NCBI GenBank assembly: GCA_977017575.1
Contig: CDRNVI010000087.1
Location: forward strand, 1 to 64,000
Reading direction: 5' to 3'
DNA length: 64,000 nt
From: Paramoeba atlantica
Taxonomy: Eukaryota > Discosea
The notes below the pieces were generated by a model that had not been told where the DNA came from, searched no databases, and saw nothing but the letters and a program-made list of their open reading frames with translations. This document shows, in pieces, positions 8,888 through 16,874 of the stretch; within the stretch, counting starts at the first letter, position 1, and every line of letters begins with the position of its first letter. The position numbers and the translations under genes are program-made.

Positions 8888-9046
8888 TTTTTTCAATTTT
8901 TTTTTTCAGTTTTGGACCACCGGAGCCCCCTTTTATATTTTTTTCTTCTATTATATTACTGTGTTCCCCTTTATATTTTCACTGTTTTTGTTCACTTTTT
9001 TTTCAATAATCGAGTGTAGAGCGGTAGTTTTACAACCACCGCAATA

Positions 9047-9185
9047 AGGATCTAGATCCCATTGCGGCCGCCCGTCTTAAAGGACTTTCTTGTTCTATAG
9101 ATTGTAAGTCTGCGCACAGTCTTTAGTCGGAAATGGACATGCGAATTACCAAACAAAGCTTTAAGGCAGTTAGATCACATATTTA
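9047..9185 (+). pseudogene. APE-LINE P, short piece between two insertions
   Basis: The peptide KDLDPIAAARLKGLSCSIDCKSAHSL aligns with copy M at SMDPPAVSQLKGLLFSIGCKSAYTL. The piece ends with CAGTTAGATCACATATTTA, the beginning of the LDHI motif, and the last 13 bases are the left target duplication of the SINE insertion. Confidence 0.75.
9173..9185. repeat. 13-bp target duplication, left
   Basis: GATCACATATTTA here is repeated at 10171-10183 on the other side of the SINE insertion. The LINE reading resumes across it at the LDHI motif. Confidence 0.85.
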
Positions 9186-9793
9186 GCACACTTCATCGTC
9201 CAGTAGAAGTCGTAGCACGTTGTCAGTCGTTCCCGTTGGGCATGGGCTGACTCCCTTCGCTAGCCTTCGACCTGCTGCACGCAGCTCCTCTGGAGAGACC
9301 CCGGCAATGATTGGCGCGTTATCTGGCAGTTTGAAGTCACATGTTTGTTCAGGGTGAAGCATTCGCAATTTTTCCAGCGTTTCGGCGTCGGACAGCTTGT
9401 TGCGGGTGAAGGTCTGACCCATGACCTTGGCCGCTTTAGTGGAGCACCCCTCAAGCACGAGTCTTGTCGCTTTCTTTACTGCTCGCACGTCATCGTCAGT
9501 TGTCTTTGCCTCTTCTGATGAGCCGTCCTGCGGGCTCGTGTGCTCCTTGTGTGGTTTCCGCCGTCGTTGTCGTCCGCTAGAGCTTCGAATTGTTGCCAGA
9601 GAGACTTTCATAGCTGAAAGTGTTTGATTCCAGATTTTGTGGCGCCCAGCGTAGTCGCTTTTTTCATAGGCGAACATAATATCCCGGTACACCGCAACTA
9701 CGCACGGCACAAACTCAGGGGAGAAGCTGCGCGCCGTTGGCACTGGTAGGTGGTCTACGTCTTCGTCAGGAGCTGTTTGTTGGGTGCTTCCCA
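9186..9793 (-). pseudogene. Antisense fragment of RLE-1 (N-terminal half of polymerase ORF) carried by a SINE
   Basis: On the minus strand the frame reads from GSTQQTAPDEDVDHLPV to LLLDDEVC and matches residues 11-212 of the RLE-1 protein at 57614 with about ten substitutions. It stops exactly at the left target duplication, before any reverse transcriptase motif. It lies immediately upstream of the SINE and inside the same pair of target duplications, so it moved with the SINE. The matching source arrangement (SINE antisense in RLE-1) exists at 57252-58249. Confidence 0.88.
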
Positions 9794-10170
9794 ACAAAGG
9801 GCGGAGGTGGCGGAGTGGCAAGAATTCAAAGTTTGAAGCACATGGTGCTCAGACGGCGAGTTCAAACCCGCTCATCGCAATATTCCTGGCGGCCTCACTC
9901 TAAAAGGCTGGGCTGATAACCGACTAGGCCCAGTACTCGGAGGACCGTCCCGGACCCTCCCCTCAGGGAACCAGCTCCCTTACCCGACTTACACCTCTTG
10001 GGTAAGCCGTGTTGACGTACAATTCGTCGACGCAGCGTGTTGGCAACAGCACGTTGGTGCCGACTTGGACAAGCGGAAACCGGTAGAGGACGTCGGCCTC
10101 GGAACTTCCAAATCTGTCTGTGAAGGGTCTGGCTTGCCAGTGACCATCCGGAGCAATCCGGAATGATTTG
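9794..10170 (+). mobile_element. SINE-1, tRNA-derived, copy 1
   Basis: The head has a Pol III A box TGGCGGAGTGGC (9808-9819, 11 of 12 to consensus) and B box AGTTCAAACCC (9859-9869). The body starts CCTGGCGGCCTCAC, and the 3' end reads CCGGAATGATTTGGA against the right target duplication at 10171. A second copy at 57252-57651 is in the opposite orientation. No ORF. The tRNA head is too diverged to name the parent tRNA. Confidence 0.85.
9808..9869 (+). promoter_or_regulatory. Internal Pol III promoter (A and B boxes) of SINE-1
   Basis: The A box at 9808-9819 and B box at 9859-9869 are 39 bases apart, within the spacing usual for tRNA-type Pol III promoters. Confidence 0.75.
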
Positions 10171-11262
10171 GATCACATATTTATTTGTAGCAGATTTGCA
10201 TCGGCAGATCAACGACACAAAGTCGTTCCTACTACTCATTGTTGTGTTATAGCCAGAATTAAAATTAATTGGCGAGTCAGTGATCCCAAAACGAATACGA
10301 ATCAGCTCTCGTGGGTTTCTCTTCGAAATAGTGAGGATAGGAAGAATTTCATCAATAAAGTTCACGACCAATATCGAGCAACCTCGAGCTCTTGTCCATC
10401 ATGGGGCGCTCTCGCACAATATATGAAAAATGCTGTAAGAACTTTCAAAAAACCGACGAAACGAAATTTGAACAAAGAAGCTGTAAAGGACTCAAAAATA
10501 CATGATTTGCGCGGTTTATATCACAAGAGCAGAAACAAAAAGGTGTTCAACGCTCTCGTAAAGGAGAATAAAGAGGAAGTTGAAGAGATTATTTCTGACG
10601 AATGCTTGGAGATTGAAATACAGCTTCGTAAAAACCATTCAAACCCATGGAGAACGATTCGAAAGATATGCGGGCAATATCGTGATACCTTTAGCACGAA
10701 CGGAAGCTCACGAAATGATAAACTTAACGAAATTCGATCGTACTTCATGAAATTTAGTGGCGCTGATGATGGAGATCCAAATCTTAGCTTTGAACTGCTG
10801 CCGCCGCCGTTAGTACCAATATCCGATGCAGCATTTACAAGCGAGGAGTTAAGCACATCTTTAGAACATTTCAGAAGAGGAAAAACACCGGGAAGTGACG
10901 GAATACCAATGGAAGCCCTTCAAGCTATAGCGGTCCACCCTGATCTGAGATCGCATATCCTGAATATAATCAACCAGGTACACGAAACGGGAGTCACAGA
11001 GGAAGCCTGGCGCAACACTCTTCAAATACCCATCCCAAAGAACGGAGACCTCACTAACGTTGAGAATTGGCGGCCTATATGCGTAGTAAATAGCGTAGTT
11101 AAGCTCATGAATCATATGATACTCTCCTGCATTAGACCCAACATTGAAAAGTCTCTTCGGGGTAACCAGTATGGGTTTCGACCTAACCGAGCGACTTCTG
11201 GAGCTCAGATTATCATGAACGAAATAAAAACCAAAGCATTCAGAGGACAAGGCCTTCTGTAG
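10168..11262 (+). pseudogene. APE-LINE P, end of APE domain and reverse transcriptase fingers
   Basis: Begins at the LDHIF motif (the last APE motif), then IARIKINWR as in copy M, and a linker much shorter than in copy M and without the repeats. Reverse transcriptase fingers follow: RKNHSNPWRTIRKICGQY, GKTPGSDGIPMEALQ, IPIPKNGDLTNVENWRPI, SVVKLMNHMILSCI and YGFRPNRATSGAQI. About 364 residues stay open, the best-preserved part of this copy. The frame breaks around 11240-11262, before motif A. Confidence 0.85.
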
Positions 11263-11440
11263 CTTTTATAGACTTTGCTAAAGCATTTTCCTTCGGTATC
11301 GTTCGCTGCTATTAAAGCTAGTTTGCATGCATTTCGAGTAGGTCCATGTCTTTCTAAGATGATAATGTCTATATACGATGAGCTGAAAGGCACTGTACGA
11401 ACTTCTATTGGAATCACAAATTCGAAGTGTACAACTTTCG
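11250..11440 (+). pseudogene. APE-LINE P, reverse transcriptase motif A region
   Basis: AFIDFAKAF can be read near 11267-11290, with the motif A Asp. One base further on, another frame gives HFPSVSFAAIKASLHAFRVGPCLSKM and then SIYDELKGTVRTSIGITNSK, parallel to copy M. Motifs B and C are absent because the element stops near 11435. Confidence 0.75.
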
Positions 11441-11486
11441 ATGAAGCACATTGAAAGTTGTACACTTTCGATGAATCTTCATCGAA
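11427..11486. repeat. Two adjacent palindromes at LINE breakpoint
   Basis: GTGTACAACTTTC (11427-11439) is the inverse of GAAAGTTGTACAC (11453-11465). Directly after, TTCGATGAA-TC-TTCATCGAA occupies 11467-11486. Related TTCATCGAAG pieces recur at about 11575 and 11632. These begin exactly where APE-LINE P is lost. Confidence 0.85.
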
Positions 11487-11706
11487 GGTGTTTTTGACTT
11501 TTTTTTTATTTTTTCAAATCTTCACGCAAACGTTTTTCGCGGATCCATATAGACATTTTGACTTTTTTGGTGCTTCATCGAAGCGTATTGTGAAGGCTCG
11601 TAGAGGAATTTCACCGTTTCTTCAGTTTATCTTCATCGAAGCGTTTTTGACTGATCCATATACATATTTTGAGCGACAATCCTGCGGAAGGGGTAAACAC
11701 AGGATT

Positions 11707-11756
11707 TTCGTTGAGTACTCAACGAAGTGCCGGATTTTCGTTGAGTACTCAACGAA
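11707..11756. repeat. Pair of perfect 20-bp palindromes, 30 bp apart
   Basis: TTCGTTGAGTACTCAACGAA occurs at 11707-11726 and again at 11737-11756, in a 30-bp direct repeat beginning GGATTTTCGTTGAG. Each copy is a perfect palindrome. Confidence 0.95.
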
Positions 11757-11904
11757 CGGAAATTCACGGTGGAAATCAAGGACTTTTGCATAAGTCAAGG
11801 ACTTTTGTGGAACATCCAAGAATTTTTTTTGATTTTCATTTTCCGTGCGTTCAGTATCCTACACTTCGCTATATACGTTGACAACGCCTGCGTAGCGAAA
11901 ACTA

Positions 11905-12165
11905 CGAAATTTAGTGAGCTTCGCAAATTGCTTCCCACTAACGACGCACAGGGGAACCCTACGCGGGGTACGGCTCAGGCCCGCTCACGCGGGCCCTCGC
12001 CGTTTCGCGGCCGCGCGCACCCCCGCTCACGCGGGGGCCCCCGCGCGGCCAAAATGGGTACTAAAATTTGTTATCAAGGTAGTTGGGCTTCGCAAATTGC
12101 TTCCCACGAATGGGTACTAAAATTTGTTATCAAGGTAGTTGGTCAAGATTATCAAGATTATCAAG
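11905..12165. repeat. GC-rich hairpins with short direct repeats
   Basis: GCTTCGCAAATTGCTTCCCA occurs twice (about 11919 and 12088) and GGGTACTAAAATTTGTTATC with the following bases occurs twice (about 12055 and 12113). Between them is a very GC-rich segment (11955-12050) with hairpins CCCGCTCACGCGGG and CCCCCGCTCACGCGGGGG. No coding sense. Probably part of an unidentified repeat family. Confidence 0.75.
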
Positions 12166-12229
12166 TAGTTATCAGTTGGGCCTTTCTTCCTCCTCCCTCT
12201 AAGGTCCTGCAGATTTTTTACGGTCACAG

Positions 12230-12291
12230 GGTACGTTCGTTGAGTACACAACGAAAATCCGGATTTTTGTTGAGAAATCAACGAACGTACC
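12230..12291. repeat. Nested inverted repeat of the TTCGTTGA family
   Basis: The outer arms GGTACGTTCGTTGA (12230-12243) and TCAACGAACGTACC (12278-12291) match perfectly. Inside are two smaller near-palindromes, TTCGTTGAGTACACAACGAA and TTTGTTGAGAAATCAACGAA. It stands at the 3' edge of the third reverse-transcriptase fragment. Confidence 0.92.
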
Positions 12292-12310
12292 CCCAAGCCA
12301 AACATTGTAA

Positions 12311-12867
12311 TAATAACAGCTTGTGAGGCAAATTAGACGCCAGTTCCCAAGAATGCTGGTTTCCCCATCCTTATGTATCAGAAGAGTGACTCCTCGTTTC
12401 CAGCTATCGGGGCACGTACCAAAGGTAAGGAGGTCGTTGAAAGCCTGTGCTATGGAAGGGTATAGAGCTGCGCAGCGTTTTAAGACAGCGTTCCCAATGG
12501 TATCTGCGCCAGGGGCAGCGGATGGTCTCTTTGAAGATATCGCCGCCTCGATGGCACTGCAATCGATCTCTGCCCAATACATGTCTGACTGTACCTGAGG
12601 TCCCAAGAGCTCTGTGGGAGGAAGTTCATAGTTTTCTTGTGGGGTTTGCATGCTATTTCGAAAATAGGTTGTGATTTCCTCCTGGGAGCAGTCCGGGTAC
12701 TTGCCCCACCGCTGATCTGCCTCTTTCTTGTGCGCATCAAGGCATTCCCCAGCTGCAGTCCAAGGATTTCTTTGGAATCGCACTTTAGCCCAGCGCTTGG
12801 CGATCTCCTCTCGTTGTGCCCTGCTTTCTTCTGCATAGACTTTTAGCAGCTTACTAGCTTCTTTTAT
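12311..12867 (-). pseudogene. Fragment of a third non-LTR reverse transcriptase
   Basis: Minus strand, about 180 residues open. It reads VRFQRNPWTAAGECLDAHKK, then SSKRPSAAPGADTIGNAVLKR, IAQAFNDLLTFGTCPDSWKRG, VTLLIHKDGE and GNWRLICLTS. These are the finger motifs of a non-LTR reverse transcriptase (K-S/P-x-A-P-G-x-D, P-x-x-W-K, I-x-K-x-G, N-W-R-x-I-x-L). It differs clearly from the APE-LINE and RLE-1 polymerases here, so it is a third lineage. It ends just after motif 2, beside the nested palindrome, and nothing recognisable lies upstream. Confidence 0.75.
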
Positions 12868-13190
12868 TTAAATTATTAAACGGGAATGAGGTCTATGCGC
12901 AGTTGCGCCAGTTTCTGTCGATCCCGGAGCCACGCATTTGTTAACAGACTTAGTTGGCGAAAACAATTGAAAAATTACTATACATGTATTGACAAAAACC
13001 AGAAGTTTTATTTTTGGAGTCAGATTCCATCTGAAAAAAAAAAGATATTTTACGAAGGTAACTATATTTAGATATATTCGTCATCATTTGTGCAAAGGGG
13101 CGATTATTAGGATCAACTCCTTCCGGGATTTATACTTTATATATTGATGTACAAACATATTCGATGGATTTGACGAAGGGTAGGATTACA
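12868..13190. other. No feature recognised
   Basis: AT-rich sequence of about 320 bases without a convincing ORF, RNA gene or repeat. Confidence 0.6.
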
Positions 13191-13191
13191 T

Positions 13192-13398
13192 TAACCCAGA
13201 TTGAAAGGGGCGAGGGAGATACGAAGCAACAGGCGTGGCAGATTCCAACTGAAAAGGAATGGTATCTCCCCGCACGAGAAAAGTCTTTGCGCCTTCTAGC
13301 TCGGAGACAAACTTCGTGCGGGAGATACCATTTCTTTTCAGTGGGAATCTGCCACGCCTGTTGCTTCGTATCTCCCTCGCCCCTTTCAATCTGGGTTA
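13192..13398. repeat. Large hairpin: 86-bp inverted repeat with 36-base loop
   Basis: The left arm 13192-13277 (TAACCCAGATTGAAAGGGGC...) and right arm 13314-13398 (...GCCCCTTTCAATCTGGGTTA) are complementary almost throughout, with only a few differences near the loop. The whole is about 207 bp, the size of a MITE or fold-back element, but no target duplication was seen. It could also be one inverted duplication event. Confidence 0.93.
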
Positions 13399-14078
13399 TA
13401 CGGCGGGCCGTTCGAGGCGGTGCAGACCCGCTGGCGTGGGTGGTGCTTTACCTCGTGACAAGTAATCTTGAAGGAAACAAGCTTCTGAAATCTTTTTTTT
13501 GAAGGGCCCGCCGGGCGGGCCCTTCGAGGCGGTGCAAACTAAAGCATCCGCAAATATTGCAACGTACTTTTTGACTCTCGTGCGACGACAGGTGGGTATG
13601 TCTCTTTTTCGGCATACTAGAGGAATAAAAAAAGGGTTTGAAATTACTCTAGCACGAAATGCCGCTCTATTACTGTACCTGAACACACTTCAACCTCGTA
13701 AACGCCAGCTTCACTTTTCATACATTGTCAAACCATACAAAATTTCAAATTCCTTTCATGGCAGTCTTCCTCCAAAAATAGCTTTTTCATTACTAATACA
13801 GTAATGATTCAATTTCCTACTTGTACCACTATAGTGAAGTGTCTTAGCTCAGGCGTCGGGGTGCGCTAAGCCCCAACACTACTAGCCTAAATCATCAACC
13901 AAAGCTTTCAAAGTATGCTAGCAGTGCCCCTGGCCGGAGTGATTCTCTTTCTCTTTCCTTTATTTCTACCGCCCACCTTTCCACGCCCTTCTTTTTCTAC
14001 ACATCCTCGCTCTGTGTCTCTCCTGTCCCACCCTATCTCTGAGAATAGCTATCTCTGAGAAAGGTATGACCCTGCTCG
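13399..14078. other. Mostly featureless; small repeats only
   Basis: TTCGAGGCGGTGCA occurs twice (about 13410 and 13525), the second next to a palindrome GGGCCCGCCGGGCGGGCCC at 13504-13522. An open frame at 13499-13804 has no ATG near its beginning and no recognisable domain. The remainder, including the pyrimidine-rich 13940-14040, shows no gene. Confidence 0.55.
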
Positions 14079-14134
14079 TTTTTCTCTACATATATACAAA
14101 ATGCAGACCGTGTTTTTGGTGTCCAGCTGGCCAC
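14079..14134 (+). repeat. Left flanking repeat of satellite block
   Basis: A stretch of about 56 bases containing TATATACAAAATGCA and GTGTTTTTGG, ending CCAGCTGGCCAC. It recurs with few changes at 15657-15714 at the other end of the satellite, in the same orientation. Confidence 0.88.
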
Positions 14135-14165
14135 TTTTCGACGAAGCACAAACCGTGTTTTTGGT

Positions 14166-14300
14166 GGCCAGCTGGCCACCCTTCCACAACATGGCCAGCT
14201 GGCCACCCCTCCACAACATGGCCAGCTGGCCACCCTTCCACAACATGGCCAGCTGGCCACCCTTCCACAACATGGCCAGCTGGCCACTCTTCCACAACAC
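14166..14300 (+). repeat. 27-bp minisatellite with GGCCAGCTGGCC palindrome, 5 units
   Basis: The 27-base unit starts GGCCAGCTGGCCACCCTTCC and ends ACAACAT. Five units with one or two changes. Each starts with the 12-bp palindrome GGCCAGCTGGCC, also present in both flanking repeats, so the array probably grew from the flank. Confidence 0.93.
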
Positions 14301-14344
14301 TCTCCCACCCCCGTGGGACTCACTCAGTGGACTCACTCAACGTG

Positions 14345-15630
14345 AGCCACTGCCCCACGTGGCAGTGCTCTGACTCTCTCACGTGCCACTGTAGGTACAG
14401 TGCCGATGCAGTCACTACCTTACGTGGCAGTACTCTCACTCTCTCACGTGCTACTGCATCTGCACTGCATCACTGCAGTCACTGCCTCACGGGGCATTGC
14501 CTCTCACTCTGCCACTGTATCTACACTGCAATCACTGCCTCACGTGGCAGTACTCTCACTCTCTCACGTGCTACTGCAGCTACGCTGCAGTCACTGCCTC
14601 ACGTGACACTACTCTTACTCTCGCACGTGCCAATACAGCTGCACTGCGATCACTGCCTCACGTGGCAGTACTCTCACTCTCTCGCGTGCTACTGCAGCTA
14701 CACTGCATTCACTGCCTCACGTGGCAGTACTCTCACCCTCTCACGTGCTACTGCAGCTCCACTGCATCACTGCAGTCACTGCCTCACGTGGCAGTAATCT
14801 TACTCTCTCACGTGCCACTGTAGCTACACTGCAGTCACTGACTCTCTCACATTCCACTGTATCTACACTGCATTCACTGCCTCACGTGGCAGTAATCTTA
14901 CCCTCTCACGTGCCACTGTAGCTACACTGCAGTCACTGACTCTCTCACATTCCACTGTATCTACACTGCATTCACTGCCTCACGTGGCAGTAATCTTACT
15001 CTCGCACGTGCCGCTGCAGCTGCGCTGCATCACTGCATTCACTGCCTCACGTGGCACTACTCTTACTCTCTCACGTGCCACTGCAGCTACACTGCATCAC
15101 TGCAGTCACTGCCTCACATGGCAGTGCACTTACTCTCTCACGTGCCACTGCAGCTGCACTGCATCACTGCATTCACTGCCTCACGTGGCAGTACTCTCAC
15201 TCTCTCACGTGCTACTGCAGCTGCGCTGCATCACTGCAGTCACTGCCTCACGTGGCACTACTCTTACTCTCTCACGTGCCACTGCAGCTACACTGCATCA
15301 CTGCAGTCACTGCCTCACATGGCAGTGCACTTACTCTCTCACGTGCCACTGCAGCTGCACTGCATCACTGCAGTCACTGCCTCACATGGCAGTGCACTTA
15401 CTCTCTCACGTGCCACTGCAGCTACACTGCATCACTGCAGCCACTGCCTCACATGGCAGTGCACTTACTCTCTCACGTGCCACTGCAGCTACACTGCATC
15501 ACTGCAGCCACTGCCTCACATGGCAGTGCACTTACTCTCTCACGTGCCACTGCAGCTGCACTGCATCACTGTGCAATCGCTGCCTCACGTGGCACTGCTC
15601 TCACTCTCTCAAGGGCCACTGTAGCTACAC
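14345..15630 (+). repeat. 67-bp CACGTG satellite, about 19-20 units
   Basis: The unit period is 67 bases, measured at 15311, 15378, 15445 and 15512 (TGCCTCACATGGCAGTGCAC). A typical unit has CTCTCACGTGCCACTGCAGC, an ACTGCATCACTGCAGTCACT stretch and CCTCACGTGGCAGT, so there are two CACGTG or CACATG boxes per unit, roughly 33 bases apart. Internal 3' units are the most uniform. The long open frames through it are an effect of the repeat. Confidence 0.95.
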
Positions 15631-15656
15631 ACTGTACCACTCGGACCTGCACATTA

Positions 15657-15714
15657 TTTTTCTCTCTATATATATACAAAATGCAAATCGTGTTTTTGGT
15701 GGCCAGCTGGCCAC
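15657..15714 (+). repeat. Right flanking repeat of satellite block
   Basis: Direct partner of 14079-14134. No polypurine tract, primer site or coding region lies between them, so it is not an LTR pair. Confidence 0.88.
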
Positions 15715-15805
15715 TTTTTTCAAGAAAAAAAAATCTGAAAAAAAAAATCGTTCCGAATTTGTTTTTTTCGCGATTTTGAGCATATAATTTTTTTTGTTCA
15801 AAAAT

Positions 15806-15890
15806 GTCGATGCCGGGAATCGAACCGCGGACATCCAGCGCCAAAATGGAAACCCTTTACCAACTGGACTACTCAAAGGACTCTCCTTAG
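15806..15890 (-). mobile_element. tRNA-like block, probable SINE head
   Basis: On the minus strand, A box TAGTCCAGTTGG (15860-15871, 11 of 12) and perfect B box GGTTCGATTCC (15816-15826), followed by CGGCATCGACA. The T-stem and anticodon stem pair poorly, so it is not a working tRNA. The 3' part GGTTCGATTCCCG..ATCGACA is shared with the SINE-2 head, so the two are probably related. No body could be delimited. Confidence 0.6.
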
Positions 15891-16160
15891 TCAACCAGTG
15901 TGTCGTATCGCAGACCTTTGCAGACGCACTTTTTTTTACCAAAAGTGTTCTACAATTTGGGAAATGAGGTCGTTGTAGATGATTTTTCGAGTATTAAAGA
16001 CTTCATCTAATGAGCTACTGCTTTAAAATTTTGAAAAAACTCGATCTCTCGCGTCTTTGAGGGGCATTTTCAAGTTTTGGAATTAACCTTAGTAAGCGAG
16101 TTAGATACTCCGTATCTCCCTCAATATATTTTACACTTGATTTGAGTTTTTCAATCTTCA
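15891..16160. other. No feature recognised
   Basis: About 270 bases of apparently single-copy sequence between the tRNA-like block and the start of the array. Confidence 0.55.
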
Positions 16161-16728
16161 CGCGGGATACCAACTACGCCCGCACCGCTCTTCTTCTCTC
16201 TTCTTCTTCTTCTATTCCGCGCGGAGTTTTTTTGAAGTCTGGGAAAAGACGTTGCTCTGAATCTCGAGGTGGTTTTACCCACAGAAGCTGCATTCGCAGG
16301 CCTTTCAGTGCAATTTTCGCCGGGACAGCCCACAGAAAACACCCTTTACCTGAGAGAGGTGCATTTGGGAACGTGAATACGAAACGAGCGAACAGATTAC
16401 CCGTCCACAAAATCGTGGAGCATCGAGTGTCGCCGAGTAAATTGAAAGGTGTGATGGAGAAACAGGCGGAATGAGGTGGAATACAATGGTGTGCTGCATG
16501 GCGAGGTTGTGGTGTTTGTTTGCGCTGTTGGGGGTAGAGGTGTCTAGTTTGGTGTGAATTTGTTATCGCATTGGATGTTTCTGTGAAAATCATATTTTCC
16601 GGAGTAAGCATACGGTGGGGGGGAATACAATGGTGCGCTGCGTGGTGCGTCGGGTGTGCTTGTTGTGGCGTTTGAAGAGTAGATGTGTCTACGTTGTAGG
16701 GATGGTGTCTGTTTCATTATGGAGTATT

Positions 16729-16750
16729 GTACGATGCTTGCAAAAAAAAT
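16729..16750. other. Host repeat segment before NA-1 target duplication
   Basis: Contains the A-run and ATACTTGCC edge that precedes the left copy of the 124-bp duplication; nothing else is seen. Confidence 0.4.
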
Positions 16751-16874
16751 ACTTGCCCTGAGATGAATGTTCACAGACAGTGACACATGTGCTGCGCTGT
16801 TTGAATCAGCTTGTGATCATCAAAGCCACAACGCTCGAGAAACACACATGCACTCATCTCCTTTTTCGTTTGGC
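16751..16874. repeat. NA-1 target duplication, left copy (124 bp)
   Basis: The sequence from ACTTGCCCTG to TTCGTTTGGC is repeated after NA-1 at 17887-18010 with three base differences. The copy at about 6209-6311 runs straight on into ATTTGCCACG, so it is the unoccupied site. Confidence 0.88.

Larger units (their letters stand above)
8111..9044. mobile_element. H-1, hairpin-ended non-coding element, copy 1
   Basis: About 934 bp. The left end has a 26-bp perfect inverted repeat (8117-8142 with 8200-8225, core AGGCTCTTCGTTAAACGCGG). The right end has a shorter hairpin at 9021-9042 (GCGGTAGTT...AACCACCGC). The interior is AT-rich with G- and C-runs and a CCCCCCCTGGA tandem stretch. A second copy lies at 40016-40957. 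The host LINE frame resumes correctly across the insertion (ACAAAT then AAGGAT). No transposase ORF is present, so it is non-autonomous; the family is not recognised. Confidence 0.85.
7115..11440 (+). mobile_element. APE-LINE copy P, split by two later insertions
   Basis: The element comprises 5' UTR monomers, N-terminal region, APE endonuclease up to GDFNAP (8077-8109), H-1 insertion (8111-9044), more endonuclease (9047-9185), a SINE with antisense RLE-LINE (9186-10170), then the LDHI motif and reverse transcriptase to about 11440. It is lost after the region matching RTPYGNT of copy M, where palindromic DNA starts. Removing the insertions lines the peptide up with copy M, for example TN-KDLDPIAAARLKG with NPSMDPPAVSQLKG. 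Confidence 0.85.

Noticed and set aside
8111-9044. H-1 as a Helitron
   Set aside because: No TC start and CTRR end, and no Rep/helicase; the hairpin arrangement is only suggestive.
13499-13804. 102-residue open frame with KASANIATYFLTLVRRQ
   Set aside because: Begins in a GC palindrome without ATG, no recognised domain, no second copy to compare.
14079-15714. 56-base direct repeats around the satellite as a possible LTR pair
   Set aside because: The block between them is pure satellite with no primer site, polypurine tract or coding region, and the repeat does not have TG...CA ends.
14066-15787. Long open frames through the 67-bp satellite and the 27-bp minisatellite
   Set aside because: The peptides are simple echoes of the repeat (LSHVPLQLHCIT type) in several frames at once; no start context or domain.
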